Positions 1-4,736 of a DNA stretch of 6,530 bases are shown in pieces. Origin of the DNA: an uncultured Methanobrevibacter sp. (lineage in GTDB: Archaea > Methanobacteriota > Methanobacteria > Methanobacteriales > Methanobacteriaceae). The notes under the pieces were generated by a model. It was not told where the DNA came from. It did no database searches and was given only the letters and a program-made list of their open reading frames with translations. How positions within the stretch are numbered: the stretch's first letter is position 1; every line of letters begins with the position of its first letter. The stretch covers positions 1 to 6,530 of the forward strand of contig CAMODR010000076.1 in the NCBI GenBank assembly GCA_946611495.1. Direction: 5' to 3'. The position numbers were made by a program, and so were the translations under genes.

Positions 1-69
1 TTTTTATTTATTTTATTTTAATTTAATTATTCTTTTTTTCTTTTTTTTTATTTATTTTATTTTAATTTA
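1..69. repeat. exact 25-bp direct repeat in T-rich DNA (1-25 and 45-69)
   Basis: Positions 1-25 and 45-69 are identical and start 44 bases apart. Both are built only of T and A. Because the sequence is low complexity, slippage or local duplication is enough to explain the match. It may be part of a terminator for an upstream gene. Confidence 0.6.
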
Positions 70-174
70 CTCATTGATTTTTTCTTTTTTTATTTATTTA
101 TTATGCAAAACTTTCCTTTTTTAACTCTTTACTTAATTTAATTACTTATTTCCTTAAGAAACTAATTTAAAGGT

Positions 175-186
175 AAAATATATTAA
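175..186 (+). promoter_or_regulatory. candidate TATA/BRE promoter of the pyridoxal kinase gene
   Basis: An A-run followed by TATATTAA (about 178-186) resembles an archaeal BRE plus TATA box. Transcription starting about 25 bases downstream would begin near 205, giving a leader of roughly 35-40 bases that contains the ribosome binding site. A second AT-rich candidate at 203-213 would leave only a very short leader. The choice is uncertain in DNA this AT-rich. Confidence 0.3.
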
Positions 187-230
187 TAAGGACATAAATA
201 AATATTATAAATTTACTGTAATAAAGAATT

Positions 231-237
231 AGGTTGA
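231..237 (+). promoter_or_regulatory. Shine-Dalgarno site deciding the start at 243
   Basis: AGGTTGA lies nine bases before the ATG at 243, counting from the AGG, and resembles the archaeal consensus AGGTGA. A TTG codon at 234 is in frame three codons earlier but sits inside this site and has no ribosome binding site of its own. ATG 243 is therefore preferred. Confidence 0.5.
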
Positions 238-242
238 AGAAA

Positions 243-1088
243 ATGAATGAAAACATAAAGATTTTAACTATCCAAGACATATCATGTTATGGCCAGTGCT
301 CAATAACTGTTGCACTTCCACTTATATCTGCCTTTGGTATAGAGACTGCTGTTCTTCCATCAGCTGTTTTATCTACACACACTTCAGGATTTTCTGAATA
401 TACTGTTAGAGATTTAACTGATGATTTGCCAGAAATTAGAAAGCATTGGGAAAAGGAAGGAATTTTCTTTGATGCAATATATACTGGTTTTATAGGTTCA
501 ATTAAACAGTTGGATTATATTAAGGACATTATAGATTCCAGATTAAAGCCAGGGGGACTTGTATTTGTAGACCCTGCTATGGCTGACCTTGGTGAGTTTT
601 ACAATGGCTTTGACCAGGAATTTGCAGATAAGATGGGTGAGCTTTGTAAATTAGGGGATTATATTCTTCCTAACACAACTGAAGCTTGCTACTTATTGCA
701 TAAACCTTGGAAGCGGGAATTTACAAAGGATGAAATCTTAGAAATGGCTAATGAACTCTCTCAATTTACTAAAAGGAATGTGATCTTAAAAGGAGATACT
801 CATAAGGATAATCAGTTAGGAATGGTAGTTTTAGATAAGAAAGAATCTTCCTGTGAATTTGTTTATAATGAAAAAATAGATTATGTTACTCATGGAACAG
901 GGGATGTTTTCTCTTCAATTTTTGTAGGTTCCATTATGAGCGGCAAATCTGCAGCGGCAGCTGCAAAAATAGCTGGTGAATTTACTAAAAAGGCTATTGA
1001 AAAGACTATTGTTGATCCTGAGCATACTTATGGAGTCAAGTTTGAGCAAGTAATTCCTGAACTTTATGATTTGTTAAATAAATTCTAA
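243..1088 (+). CDS. pyridoxal/pyridoxamine kinase (PdxK/PdxY type, ribokinase superfamily)
   Basis: This cytosolic kinase of 281 residues probably phosphorylates pyridoxal, pyridoxamine or pyridoxine with ATP to feed the vitamin B6 salvage pathway. Seen in the sequence: an N-terminal strand followed by the family block QDISCYGQCS (about residues 11-20), then VLSTHTSGF (42-50), YTGFIGS (79-85), a DPAMAD segment (109-114), PNTTEA (142-147), and the GTGD anion hole and catalytic Asp at 218-221. The length is normal for the family. An in-frame TTG three codons upstream is a weaker start because it overlaps the Shine-Dalgarno. The protein looks like the pyridoxamine kinase form common in Clostridia and other Firmicutes. 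Methanogens normally make pyridoxal phosphate de novo by PdxS/PdxT, so this looks like an accessory salvage gene, possibly acquired from gut bacteria (inference). The related hydroxymethylpyrimidine kinase (ThiD) is less likely given these blocks. T-runs just after the stop suggest that it is transcribed alone. Confidence 0.87.
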   Translation: MNENIKILTIQDISCYGQCSITVALPLISAFGIETAVLPSAVLSTHTSGFSEYTVRDLTDDLPEIRKHWEKEGIFFDAIYTGFIGSIKQLDYIKDIIDSRLKPGGLVFVDPAMADLGEFYNGFDQEFADKMGELCKLGDYILPNTTEACYLLHKPWKREFTKDEILEMANELSQFTKRNVILKGDTHKDNQLGMVVLDKKESSCEFVYNEKIDYVTHGTGDVFSSIFVGSIMSGKSAAAAAKIAGEFTKKAIEKTIVDPEHTYGVKFEQVIPELYDLLNKF

Positions 1089-1095
1089 TTATTTA

Positions 1096-1150
1096 TTTTT
1101 TATTTTTTTTATTTTTTTGATGATTATTTAATAAAATTATTTTTTTTTTT
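1096..1150 (+). terminator. poly-T terminator region after the pyridoxal kinase
   Basis: Several T-runs follow the stop codon: five at 1096-1100, eight at 1103-1110, seven at 1112-1118 and eleven at 1140-1150. Archaeal RNA polymerase terminates at such T-tracts on the non-template strand without needing a hairpin. This argues that the two neighbouring kinases are transcribed separately, although readthrough cannot be excluded. Confidence 0.5.
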
Positions 1151-1183
1151 AATTATCTGTTGATTATCTGTTGATTATCTGTT
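1151..1183. repeat. three tandem 11-bp units upstream of the PfkB-family kinase
   Basis: The unit GATTATCTGTT occurs three times head to tail, at 1151-1161 (first base A instead of G), 1162-1172 and 1173-1183, followed by AATTATT. The array ends about 31 bases before the ATG at 1215. An 11-bp period is about one helical turn, so all copies face the same side of the DNA. The array could be a binding site for a regulator or a slippage product within the leader. Confidence 0.75.
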
Positions 1184-1204
1184 AATTATTTTTTATTTAT
1201 TATA

Positions 1205-1210
1205 AGTGAT
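1205..1210 (+). promoter_or_regulatory. Shine-Dalgarno AGTGAT deciding the start at 1215
   Basis: AGTGAT matches five bases (GTGAT) of the archaeal consensus AGGAGGTGAT and lies four bases before ATG 1215. The GTG at 1206, an in-frame alternative start, is part of this site and so is unlikely to be the initiator. Confidence 0.55.
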
Positions 1211-1214
1211 TTTT

Positions 1215-2066
1215 ATGACACTGGTTTTAATCGGTCCTGTTTGTGAGGATTTAATCATTATTGAAGGAGAAAAAAACTCTAAAGTAGGTGGAGCAAGCTT
1301 TTTTCAAAGCTTTGTTTATGATGAGTTTTATAATGACTATTTAGCTATTGTAAATTGTTCAAAGGAGAATCTTGCAGAGAGTTTTCCAGATAAGTCTAAA
1401 GTCAAGGTAATTCCAAAGGAAGAGACCCATTATTTTATTAATGAATATCCAAATAAAGATAATCTTGACATTAGGAATCAATCCACTAATTTTGCAGACA
1501 TTCCAATTACAGCTAATGACTTAAAAACTATTTTTAATGATTTGGATGATAAGTTGAATGATGATTTTAGAATAGATGGTTTTGTTTTAAATCCATTGAA
1601 CAGTAATGATTTCACTGTTGAAACTTTAGATTATCTCGGTTCATTCAATTGTCCAATTTACATTTCACTTCAGGGATTCTTAAGATTTATTGATGAAAAT
1701 GGATCCATGGAATTGAGAACCTCAAACATTATAGATAAGATTAATGAAATAAGTGATGTCGTATTTTTGGATGAAAGTGAAGCAAGTATAATTAAAGGCA
1801 CAAGCTTATTTGAATCTTTAGGGCCTAATTTGGTTATTACAAATGGAAGTAAAGGCTCAAGAATTCTTAAGTCTAATGACGAAATCATTAAGATAAATAC
1901 AGTTAAATGTGATAATATATTGGATGCGACTGGATGTGGTGACACTTATATGGCTGCATTCATATCTAGCATGATGAATGGGCATGATTTGGAAGAGTCT
2001 GGCAATTTTGCATCATTAATCGCCAGTAAAAAACTAGAACAGTTCGGGCCTTTTAAGAAAGAATGA
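1215..2066 (+). CDS. PfkB-family (ribokinase-like) carbohydrate or nucleoside kinase, substrate unknown
   Basis: A 283-residue cytosolic sugar or nucleoside kinase that transfers phosphate from ATP to a hydroxyl group. Seen in the sequence: an N-terminal strand LVLIGPVCED, the substrate-side Gly-Gly of VGGASFF (24-30), an ATP-site segment ITNGSKGSR (208-216), and PfkB signature 2, DATGCGDTYMAAF, which begins at residue 237 and has the catalytic Asp at 243. The GGASFFQ block lacks the Asn seen in GGKGAN-type ribokinases and looks more like the GGA-xx-F arrangement of inositol-kinase-like PfkB proteins, so no substrate is assigned. The length is slightly below the roughly 300 residues of classical ribokinase. 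The gene follows another ribokinase-superfamily kinase, but 126 bases of T-runs and an 11-bp repeat lie between them, so they may be separately controlled. It is codirectional with the pyridoxal kinase and converges on the flavoprotein gene. Confidence 0.82.
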   Translation: MTLVLIGPVCEDLIIIEGEKNSKVGGASFFQSFVYDEFYNDYLAIVNCSKENLAESFPDKSKVKVIPKEETHYFINEYPNKDNLDIRNQSTNFADIPITANDLKTIFNDLDDKLNDDFRIDGFVLNPLNSNDFTVETLDYLGSFNCPIYISLQGFLRFIDENGSMELRTSNIIDKINEISDVVFLDESEASIIKGTSLFESLGPNLVITNGSKGSRILKSNDEIIKINTVKCDNILDATGCGDTYMAAFISSMMNGHDLEESGNFASLIASKKLEQFGPFKKE

Positions 2067-2080
2067 TTTTTCAATTTTTA
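2067..2080 (+). terminator. short T-run terminator after the PfkB-family kinase
   Basis: Runs of five T at 2067-2071 and 2075-2079 directly follow the TGA stop. They are weaker than the T-tracts after the other + strand genes. Two more T-runs in the same repeated unit at 2108-2113 and 2144-2149 could give staggered termination. Confidence 0.4.
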
Positions 2081-2165
2081 CATTATAGAATTAAGAGAAA
2101 AACTTCAATTTTTAAATTATTGGCTTAAGAGAAGGATGTTTCAATTTTTATAATTATTAAGATAA
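2070..2165. repeat. three-unit degenerate tandem repeat (about 34 bp) in a convergent gap
   Basis: TTCAATTTTTA occurs at 2070-2080, 2104-2114 and 2140-2150. Each copy is followed by a TTAAGA element: TTAAGAGAA at 2091 and 2125, and TTAAGATAA at 2157. The spacing is 34 then 36 for the first element and 34 then 32 for the second, so this is a repeat of about 34 bp with diverged spacers. It lies between the 3' ends of two convergent genes and may act in bidirectional termination. Confidence 0.7.
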
Positions 2166-2188
2166 AGGAATAATAATTATTCTCCTTT
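2164..2188. terminator. possible hairpin at the 3' end of the flavoprotein gene
   Basis: AAAGGA at 2164-2169 pairs with TCCTTT at 2183-2188. A further AT stem is possible after a small bulge, with a short loop. The right arm lies inside the last codons of the minus-strand flavoprotein gene. On the minus strand a run of five T follows further on (2102-2098). It could help termination or protect the 3' end of the mRNA, but the stem is short and the evidence is weak. Confidence 0.25.
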
Positions 2189-2818
2189 ACTTAATTCTGC
2201 CCCAATTTTAAAAGCTTCCTCTAAGTCAATTGGGAATTGTTTTTCTCTAGATTCTTTTTTATTTTCCTCATCAAACATTGCCATATTGAATTTTGAATAG
2301 TCATTAACTTGTAATGTATTAAAAACAGGATAATCTATGACTTTTCCATTAAAGAAGTTTGCAAATGTGTTCTTATAATTATCAAATGTTGGCTTATTAA
2401 AGTTATCGTAATACTCTTTAGGAGCATTCATTGTATAAAACAAGCCTATATTTAATTTTCCTTTATAATAGCTTGGACCACCATCGTAGGATAAGACACA
2501 GAAGATTAATCTTTCATACAATGCCCTAAATCCACTGGCAACATCTCCTAAGTAGTTTGGAGCACCAAGAAGTAATGTGTCTGCTTCAAGGATTTTATCA
2601 ATTATTGGAGTTAAATCGTCCTTATAATAGCATATTCCTTTTTCCTTATTTGCTCTTTTACAGGCTAAACAGCTCATGCAACCTTTAAAGTCAATTTCAT
2701 ATAAATTAAAATATTCTACTTCTGCACCAACAGATTCTGCACCTTTTGCTGCAGATTTCATAATTTTTCCAGTATTCCAGTTTTTTCTAGGGCTTGCATT
2801 GATTACAATTGTTTTCAT
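2177..2818 (-). CDS. flavodoxin-fold NAD(P)H-dependent oxidoreductase, probable iron-sulfur flavoprotein
   Basis: A 213-residue cytosolic protein of the NADPH-dependent FMN reductase / iron-sulfur flavoprotein family, likely an electron carrier or reductase using FMN. Seen in the sequence: the first strand KTIVINASPR (2-11) and an FMN-phosphate loop with Ser9, Pro10, Arg11 and Asn15-Thr16-Gly17; a compact cysteine cluster at Cys47, Cys50, Cys53 and Cys63, followed by YYKDD; and the isoalloxazine-side segment GAPNYLGDV with a following helix (85-104). The CX2CX2CX9C spacing suggests a [4Fe-4S] cluster as in Methanosarcina iron-sulfur flavoprotein, with a longer last gap than I recall for that family. 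The ATG at 2851 is in frame, but GGAG at 2829-2826 places the start at 2818. It lies 86 bases downstream of the carboxymuconolactone-decarboxylase-family gene on the same strand with no minus-strand T-tract between them, so cotranscription is likely. Whether it detoxifies oxygen, quinones or another oxidant cannot be read from the sequence. Confidence 0.85.
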   Translation of the reverse strand: MKTIVINASPRKNWNTGKIMKSAAKGAESVGAEVEYFNLYEIDFKGCMSCLACKRANKEKGICYYKDDLTPIIDKILEADTLLLGAPNYLGDVASGFRALYERLIFCVLSYDGGPSYYKGKLNIGLFYTMNAPKEYYDNFNKPTFDNYKNTFANFFNGKVIDYPVFNTLQVNDYSKFNMAMFDEENKKESREKQFPIDLEEAFKIGAELSKGE

Positions 2819-2822
2819 CTTT

Positions 2823-2830
2823 AATCTCCA
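2823..2830 (-). promoter_or_regulatory. Shine-Dalgarno GGAGAT deciding the start at 2818
   Basis: Read on the minus strand, TGGAGATT precedes ATG 2818, with seven bases between GGAG and the ATG. The in-frame ATG at 2851 would add eleven residues with no family match, and this GGAG lies inside that extension. Confidence 0.65.
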
Positions 2831-2854
2831 ATATTTATTTTCTAATATCATATT

Positions 2855-2901
2855 ATATTTTTTTAGAGATATTTTTCTTTATATCTTTATATTTTTTTAG
2901 A
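2855..2901 (-). promoter_or_regulatory. duplicated A-tract/TATA element, candidate internal promoter of the flavoprotein gene
   Basis: On the minus strand TCTAAAAAAATAT occurs twice, at 2901-2889 and 2867-2855, 34 bases apart. Each copy continues into ATAA-type sequence, which gives an A-rich BRE-like stretch followed by a TATA-like box. The copy at 2867 would place a transcription start near 2830, just ahead of the ribosome binding site. This would allow the flavoprotein to be expressed independently of the gene upstream. Confidence 0.4.
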
Positions 2902-2904
2902 AAT

Positions 2905-3294
2905 TTATTCTTTTTGTTCATTTTCTAATAATCCTTTTTCTACAAATACTTCTTTTGCAGCCATCACTCCATTGATGGCTTTAGGAAAACCTGCATAAGC
3001 ACTCATTTGCATGATGATTTCAATAATTTCATTAGGACTGTTTCCAACATTGATTGCAGCATTGATATGATCTTTAAGTTGAGGTATTGTTCCAATTGCA
3101 GTCAATGCTGCAACAGTGCATAATTCACGTGTTTTTAAATCTACTGCGTCTCTTGTATAAATTTCTGAATATGGGAATTCTATAACGAATCTGGATAAAT
3201 CTGGAGCGATATCCTCCAAATCTTTAAATATTTCTTCAACAGGAATTTTTTGAATATCCTCTAAGCATTCTTTACCTTTTTCATATCTGTCCAT
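2905..3294 (-). CDS. carboxymuconolactone decarboxylase (CMD) family protein
   Basis: A 129-residue, all-helical protein of the CMD/AhpD superfamily. These proteins form oligomers and include gamma-carboxymuconolactone decarboxylase and alkylhydroperoxidases. Seen in the sequence: Arg56-Glu57 opening the helix RELCTVAALTAIG; His76 in QLKDHINAAINVG (72-84); PNEIIEII (87-94); and YAGFPKAING (100-109), the typical C-terminal block. The length is normal for PcaC-like single-domain proteins. The CXXC redox pair of AhpD is absent: Cys59 stands alone in ELCTVA and Cys10 lies in the N-terminal region. A thiol peroxidase role is therefore unlikely, and the function may be non-catalytic or a decarboxylase or isomerase. 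The aromatic pathway of true PcaC is not expected in a methanogen, so no gene name is given. ATG 3294 is supported by AGTGAT three bases upstream. The flavoprotein gene follows on the same strand, suggesting a redox-linked pair (inference). Confidence 0.88.
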   Translation of the reverse strand: MDRYEKGKECLEDIQKIPVEEIFKDLEDIAPDLSRFVIEFPYSEIYTRDAVDLKTRELCTVAALTAIGTIPQLKDHINAAINVGNSPNEIIEIIMQMSAYAGFPKAINGVMAAKEVFVEKGLLENEQKE

Positions 3295-3297
3295 AGT

Positions 3298-3303
3298 ATC
3301 ACT
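3298..3303 (-). promoter_or_regulatory. Shine-Dalgarno AGTGAT of the CMD-family gene
   Basis: On the minus strand AGTGAT lies three bases before ATG 3294. It is the same hexamer that precedes the PfkB-family kinase at 1205-1210, and it matches GTGAT of the archaeal consensus. Confidence 0.6.
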
Positions 3304-3320
3304 AATCTAATTTTCTTATT

Positions 3321-3443
3321 AAGATAAATTTTATAGGCTATATATTTTTTTTAAGATATATATTCGACTATTTTTTTTTTAAGATATATAATCGACTATA
3401 TTTTTTTTTAAGATATATTTAATCGGCTATATATTATATTTTT
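3321..3443. repeat. four-unit tandem repeat (28-34 bp) in the divergent region between the CMD and CDF genes
   Basis: Units start at 3321, 3353, 3381 and 3410, each opening with AAGATA. The two central units share AAGATATATA or a close variant, then TCGACTAT and a run of nine or ten T. The outer units carry GGCTATATAT in place of CGACTAT. The core around TCGA is an imperfect dyad (TATAATCGACTATA in the third unit). On the minus strand each unit reads as an A-run followed by ATATAG or ATAG, much like a BRE plus TATA box. The array fills most of the 242-base gap between the divergent starts at 3294 and 3537, so it is a good candidate control region for one or both genes. Confidence 0.8.
3324..3350 (-). 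promoter_or_regulatory. candidate promoter of the CMD-family gene inside the first repeat unit
   Basis: On the minus strand an eight-A run and TATATAG (about 3352-3339), then CCTATAAAAT (about 3337-3328), offer two overlapping TATA candidates. Starts 25 bases downstream would fall near 3318 or 3304, giving a leader of about 10-25 bases. The site is provisional because the whole region is AT-rich. Confidence 0.35.
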
Positions 3444-3450
3444 GATAATC

Positions 3451-3458
3451 TTTATAAT
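3451..3458 (+). promoter_or_regulatory. candidate TATA box of the CDF transporter gene
   Basis: TTTATAAT lies after the repeat array and would place transcription start near 3480, leaving a leader of about 55 bases. The region 3427-3443 (CTATATATTATATTT) is an alternative that overlaps the last repeat unit. TTGATAAT occurs twice nearby, at 3442-3449 and 3488-3495. Confidence 0.25.
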
Positions 3459-3526
3459 GCTTAATCAATATAATAATTAATAGATTGTTGATAATATGAA
3501 TTTATTAAAATTTAGATTTAATTAAT

Positions 3527-3533
3527 GGAGGAT
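3527..3533 (+). promoter_or_regulatory. Shine-Dalgarno GGAGGAT deciding between two starts of the CDF gene
   Basis: GGAGGAT is the best ribosome binding site in the window. It overlaps the ATG at 3525 and lies three bases before the in-frame GTG at 3537 (five bases counted from GGAGG). ATG 3525 has no such site of its own, so GTG 3537 is preferred. An out-of-frame ATG at 3535 is followed directly by TGA. Confidence 0.6.
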
Positions 3534-3536
3534 AAT

Positions 3537-4499
3537 GTGAGTAAAGATAAATCAAAGGAATTGAATCATGAGAATAAACAAATAGCTAATTCTGATATTC
3601 TTAATTCAAGGGACCATATTCATAATGTGAACTTTCATAATCATAATATTAATCAGGATATTCATAAGCAAGCCAGCCAAAATCTTTCATTCGCTTTAGT
3701 ATTAAATGTTTTATTTAATATTGTAGTTATTGTTGGAGGAATACTTACTAATAGTGTTGCTATTATTTCAGATGCATTGCATGACTTAAGCGATACCTTT
3801 TCCATAGTAATTGCTTGGGTGCTTGAAAGATTATCTGGAAAGGAGTCTAATGATAATTTTACTTATGGATATCAAAGATTTTCAATATTTGGAGCTTTAT
3901 TTAATTCAACAATAGTTATACTTGCTTCTCTTAATGTGGCTTATGAAGCTTTTACAAGACTTTTCATTGCAGAAAGTCCTGATGCGACAGGTATGGTTTT
4001 AATAGCTATTTTGGGAATCATTTTCAAGGGAGGATCTTTAATCAAGCTTCATAGGGGAAAGACATTTAATGAAAAGGCAATTTCAATTCATATGTTTGGT
4101 GATGTATTTGAATGGATTGCACTTTTGATTATCAGTGTTGTTCTTTTATTTGTCAATATTCCAATTCTTGACCCTATAGCATCCATATTAGTTAGCATTT
4201 GGGTTATTTATAATTTGGCTAAGACATTTATAGCAAGCGCTAAGATACTTCTCCAATCAAGTCCTTTAGATATTGATGTTAATTCGTTAAAAGAAGATTT
4301 ATTAAGTGTTGAAGGTATAGAATCTCTTGAAGAGTTTCATATTTGGTCTATTGATGGAATAGATAATGTTTTAACATCTAAAATAAGGATAAATTCTAAT
4401 AATGCTGATTTGGATTCCTTAAGTTCAATTAAGGATGAATTGGATAATGTATCTATTAAATATGGAATCAATTCAACAAATTTTGAATTTATTTTTTAA
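3537..4499 (+). CDS. cation diffusion facilitator transporter, probable zinc exporter
   Basis: A cytoplasmic-membrane cation diffusion facilitator of about 320 residues (324 if translation starts at ATG 3525) that exports divalent metal, most likely zinc, in exchange for protons. Numbered from GTG 3537: a polar N-terminus with His11, 27, 29, 34, 36 and 43; six membrane segments near 50-72, 73-96, 115-143, 153-168, 182-206 and 209-232; and a C-terminal cytoplasmic domain from about 240 that contains FHIWSIDG. The transport site is HxxxD in segment 2 (His82, Asp86, in SDALHDLSD) and HxxxD in segment 5 (His185, Asp189, in HMFGD). The HD-HD pattern is typical of zinc-type members rather than manganese ones. 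The YGYQRFSIFGALFN segment and the IWSIDGIDNVLT tail resemble the CDF subfamily common in Bacteroidetes and anaerobes. The gene diverges from the CMD/flavoprotein pair across a four-unit repeat, which might carry a metal or redox operator. Cobalt, cadmium or iron transport is possible. Confidence 0.9.
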   Translation: MSKDKSKELNHENKQIANSDILNSRDHIHNVNFHNHNINQDIHKQASQNLSFALVLNVLFNIVVIVGGILTNSVAIISDALHDLSDTFSIVIAWVLERLSGKESNDNFTYGYQRFSIFGALFNSTIVILASLNVAYEAFTRLFIAESPDATGMVLIAILGIIFKGGSLIKLHRGKTFNEKAISIHMFGDVFEWIALLIISVVLLFVNIPILDPIASILVSIWVIYNLAKTFIASAKILLQSSPLDIDVNSLKEDLLSVEGIESLEEFHIWSIDGIDNVLTSKIRINSNNADLDSLSSIKDELDNVSIKYGINSTNFEFIF

Positions 4500-4500
4500 C

Positions 4501-4542
4501 TTTTTTTATTTTTTAAATTTAACTTTTATTTTATATTTTTTT
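4501..4542 (+). terminator. poly-T terminator of the CDF transporter gene
   Basis: Runs of seven T at 4501-4507, six at 4509-4514 and seven at 4536-4542 follow the TAA stop immediately. This is the usual form of an archaeal intrinsic terminator. Confidence 0.6.
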
Positions 4543-4671
4543 GTTTATTTTTATTATATAAAATCTTTTTTTTTAAAATTAGAGCATTATTTTATTTAAA
4601 AAGTTTTTTTTAATGCCTTTGATTTAATTAGAAAAAAGTTTATTCAAAATAATAGTTTTTGAGAGTTTTAT

Positions 4672-4725
4672 AAAAAAAGTATTGTATTGGCTTAAAAATT
4701 AAAAATATTATTAAAAAAAGAAAAA
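4672..4725 (-). terminator. poly-T terminator of the acyl-CoA synthetase gene
   Basis: Read on the minus strand, T-runs follow the stop: five at 4725-4721, seven at 4719-4713, five at 4705-4701, five at 4698-4694 and seven at 4678-4672. They face the T-runs of the CDF gene, so the two convergent transcripts end within about 240 bases. Confidence 0.55.
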
Positions 4726-4736
4726 TATGAGAAGAA

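Larger units (their letters stand above)
1..242. other. T-rich non-coding region upstream of the pyridoxal kinase
   Basis: No open frame or RNA gene is recognisable here. The + strand is almost pure T and A: there is no G in the first 75 bases and only one G (position 76) before position 105. A 25-base stretch at 1-25 is repeated exactly at 45-69, and a shorter related run lies at 87-102. The long T-runs fit an intrinsic archaeal terminator for a + strand gene lying before the window. The part from about 160 onward holds the probable promoter and ribosome binding site of the following kinase. Confidence 0.7.
4500..4736. other. AT-rich convergent intergenic region
   Basis: No gene is recognisable in these 237 bases, which lie between the 3' ends of the CDF transporter and the acyl-CoA synthetase. 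The left part is T-rich on the + strand and the right part is A-rich, as expected for two facing terminators. A short inverted repeat, GCATTA at 4584-4589 with TAATGC at 4611-4616, could form a six-base-pair stem. AAAAAGT recurs near 4599, 4633 and 4674, but the flanks differ, so no clear tandem repeat is present. Confidence 0.7.

Noticed and set aside
1670..1945. minus-strand reading frame inside the PfkB-family kinase
   Set aside because: It is antisense to a gene with clear catalytic motifs and its translation shows no recognisable domain.
2819..2851. eleven-residue N-terminal extension of the flavoprotein from ATG 2851
   Set aside because: The Shine-Dalgarno GGAG lies inside the extension, and the flavodoxin fold begins directly at the ATG at 2818.
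2676..2900. + strand frame with a hydrophobic, Phe-rich C-terminus across the flavoprotein start
   Set aside because: The hydrophobic stretch comes from T-rich intergenic DNA read as Phe, Ile and Leu. The rest is antisense to the flavoprotein.
3321..3443. CRISPR or phage attachment repeat
   Set aside because: The units are tandem, low complexity and of variable length. No integrase gene or cas gene is present in the window.
4584..4616. small RNA or strong hairpin in the convergent gap
   Set aside because: Only six base pairs with a loop of about twenty bases are possible. No promoter or conserved structure can be supported.
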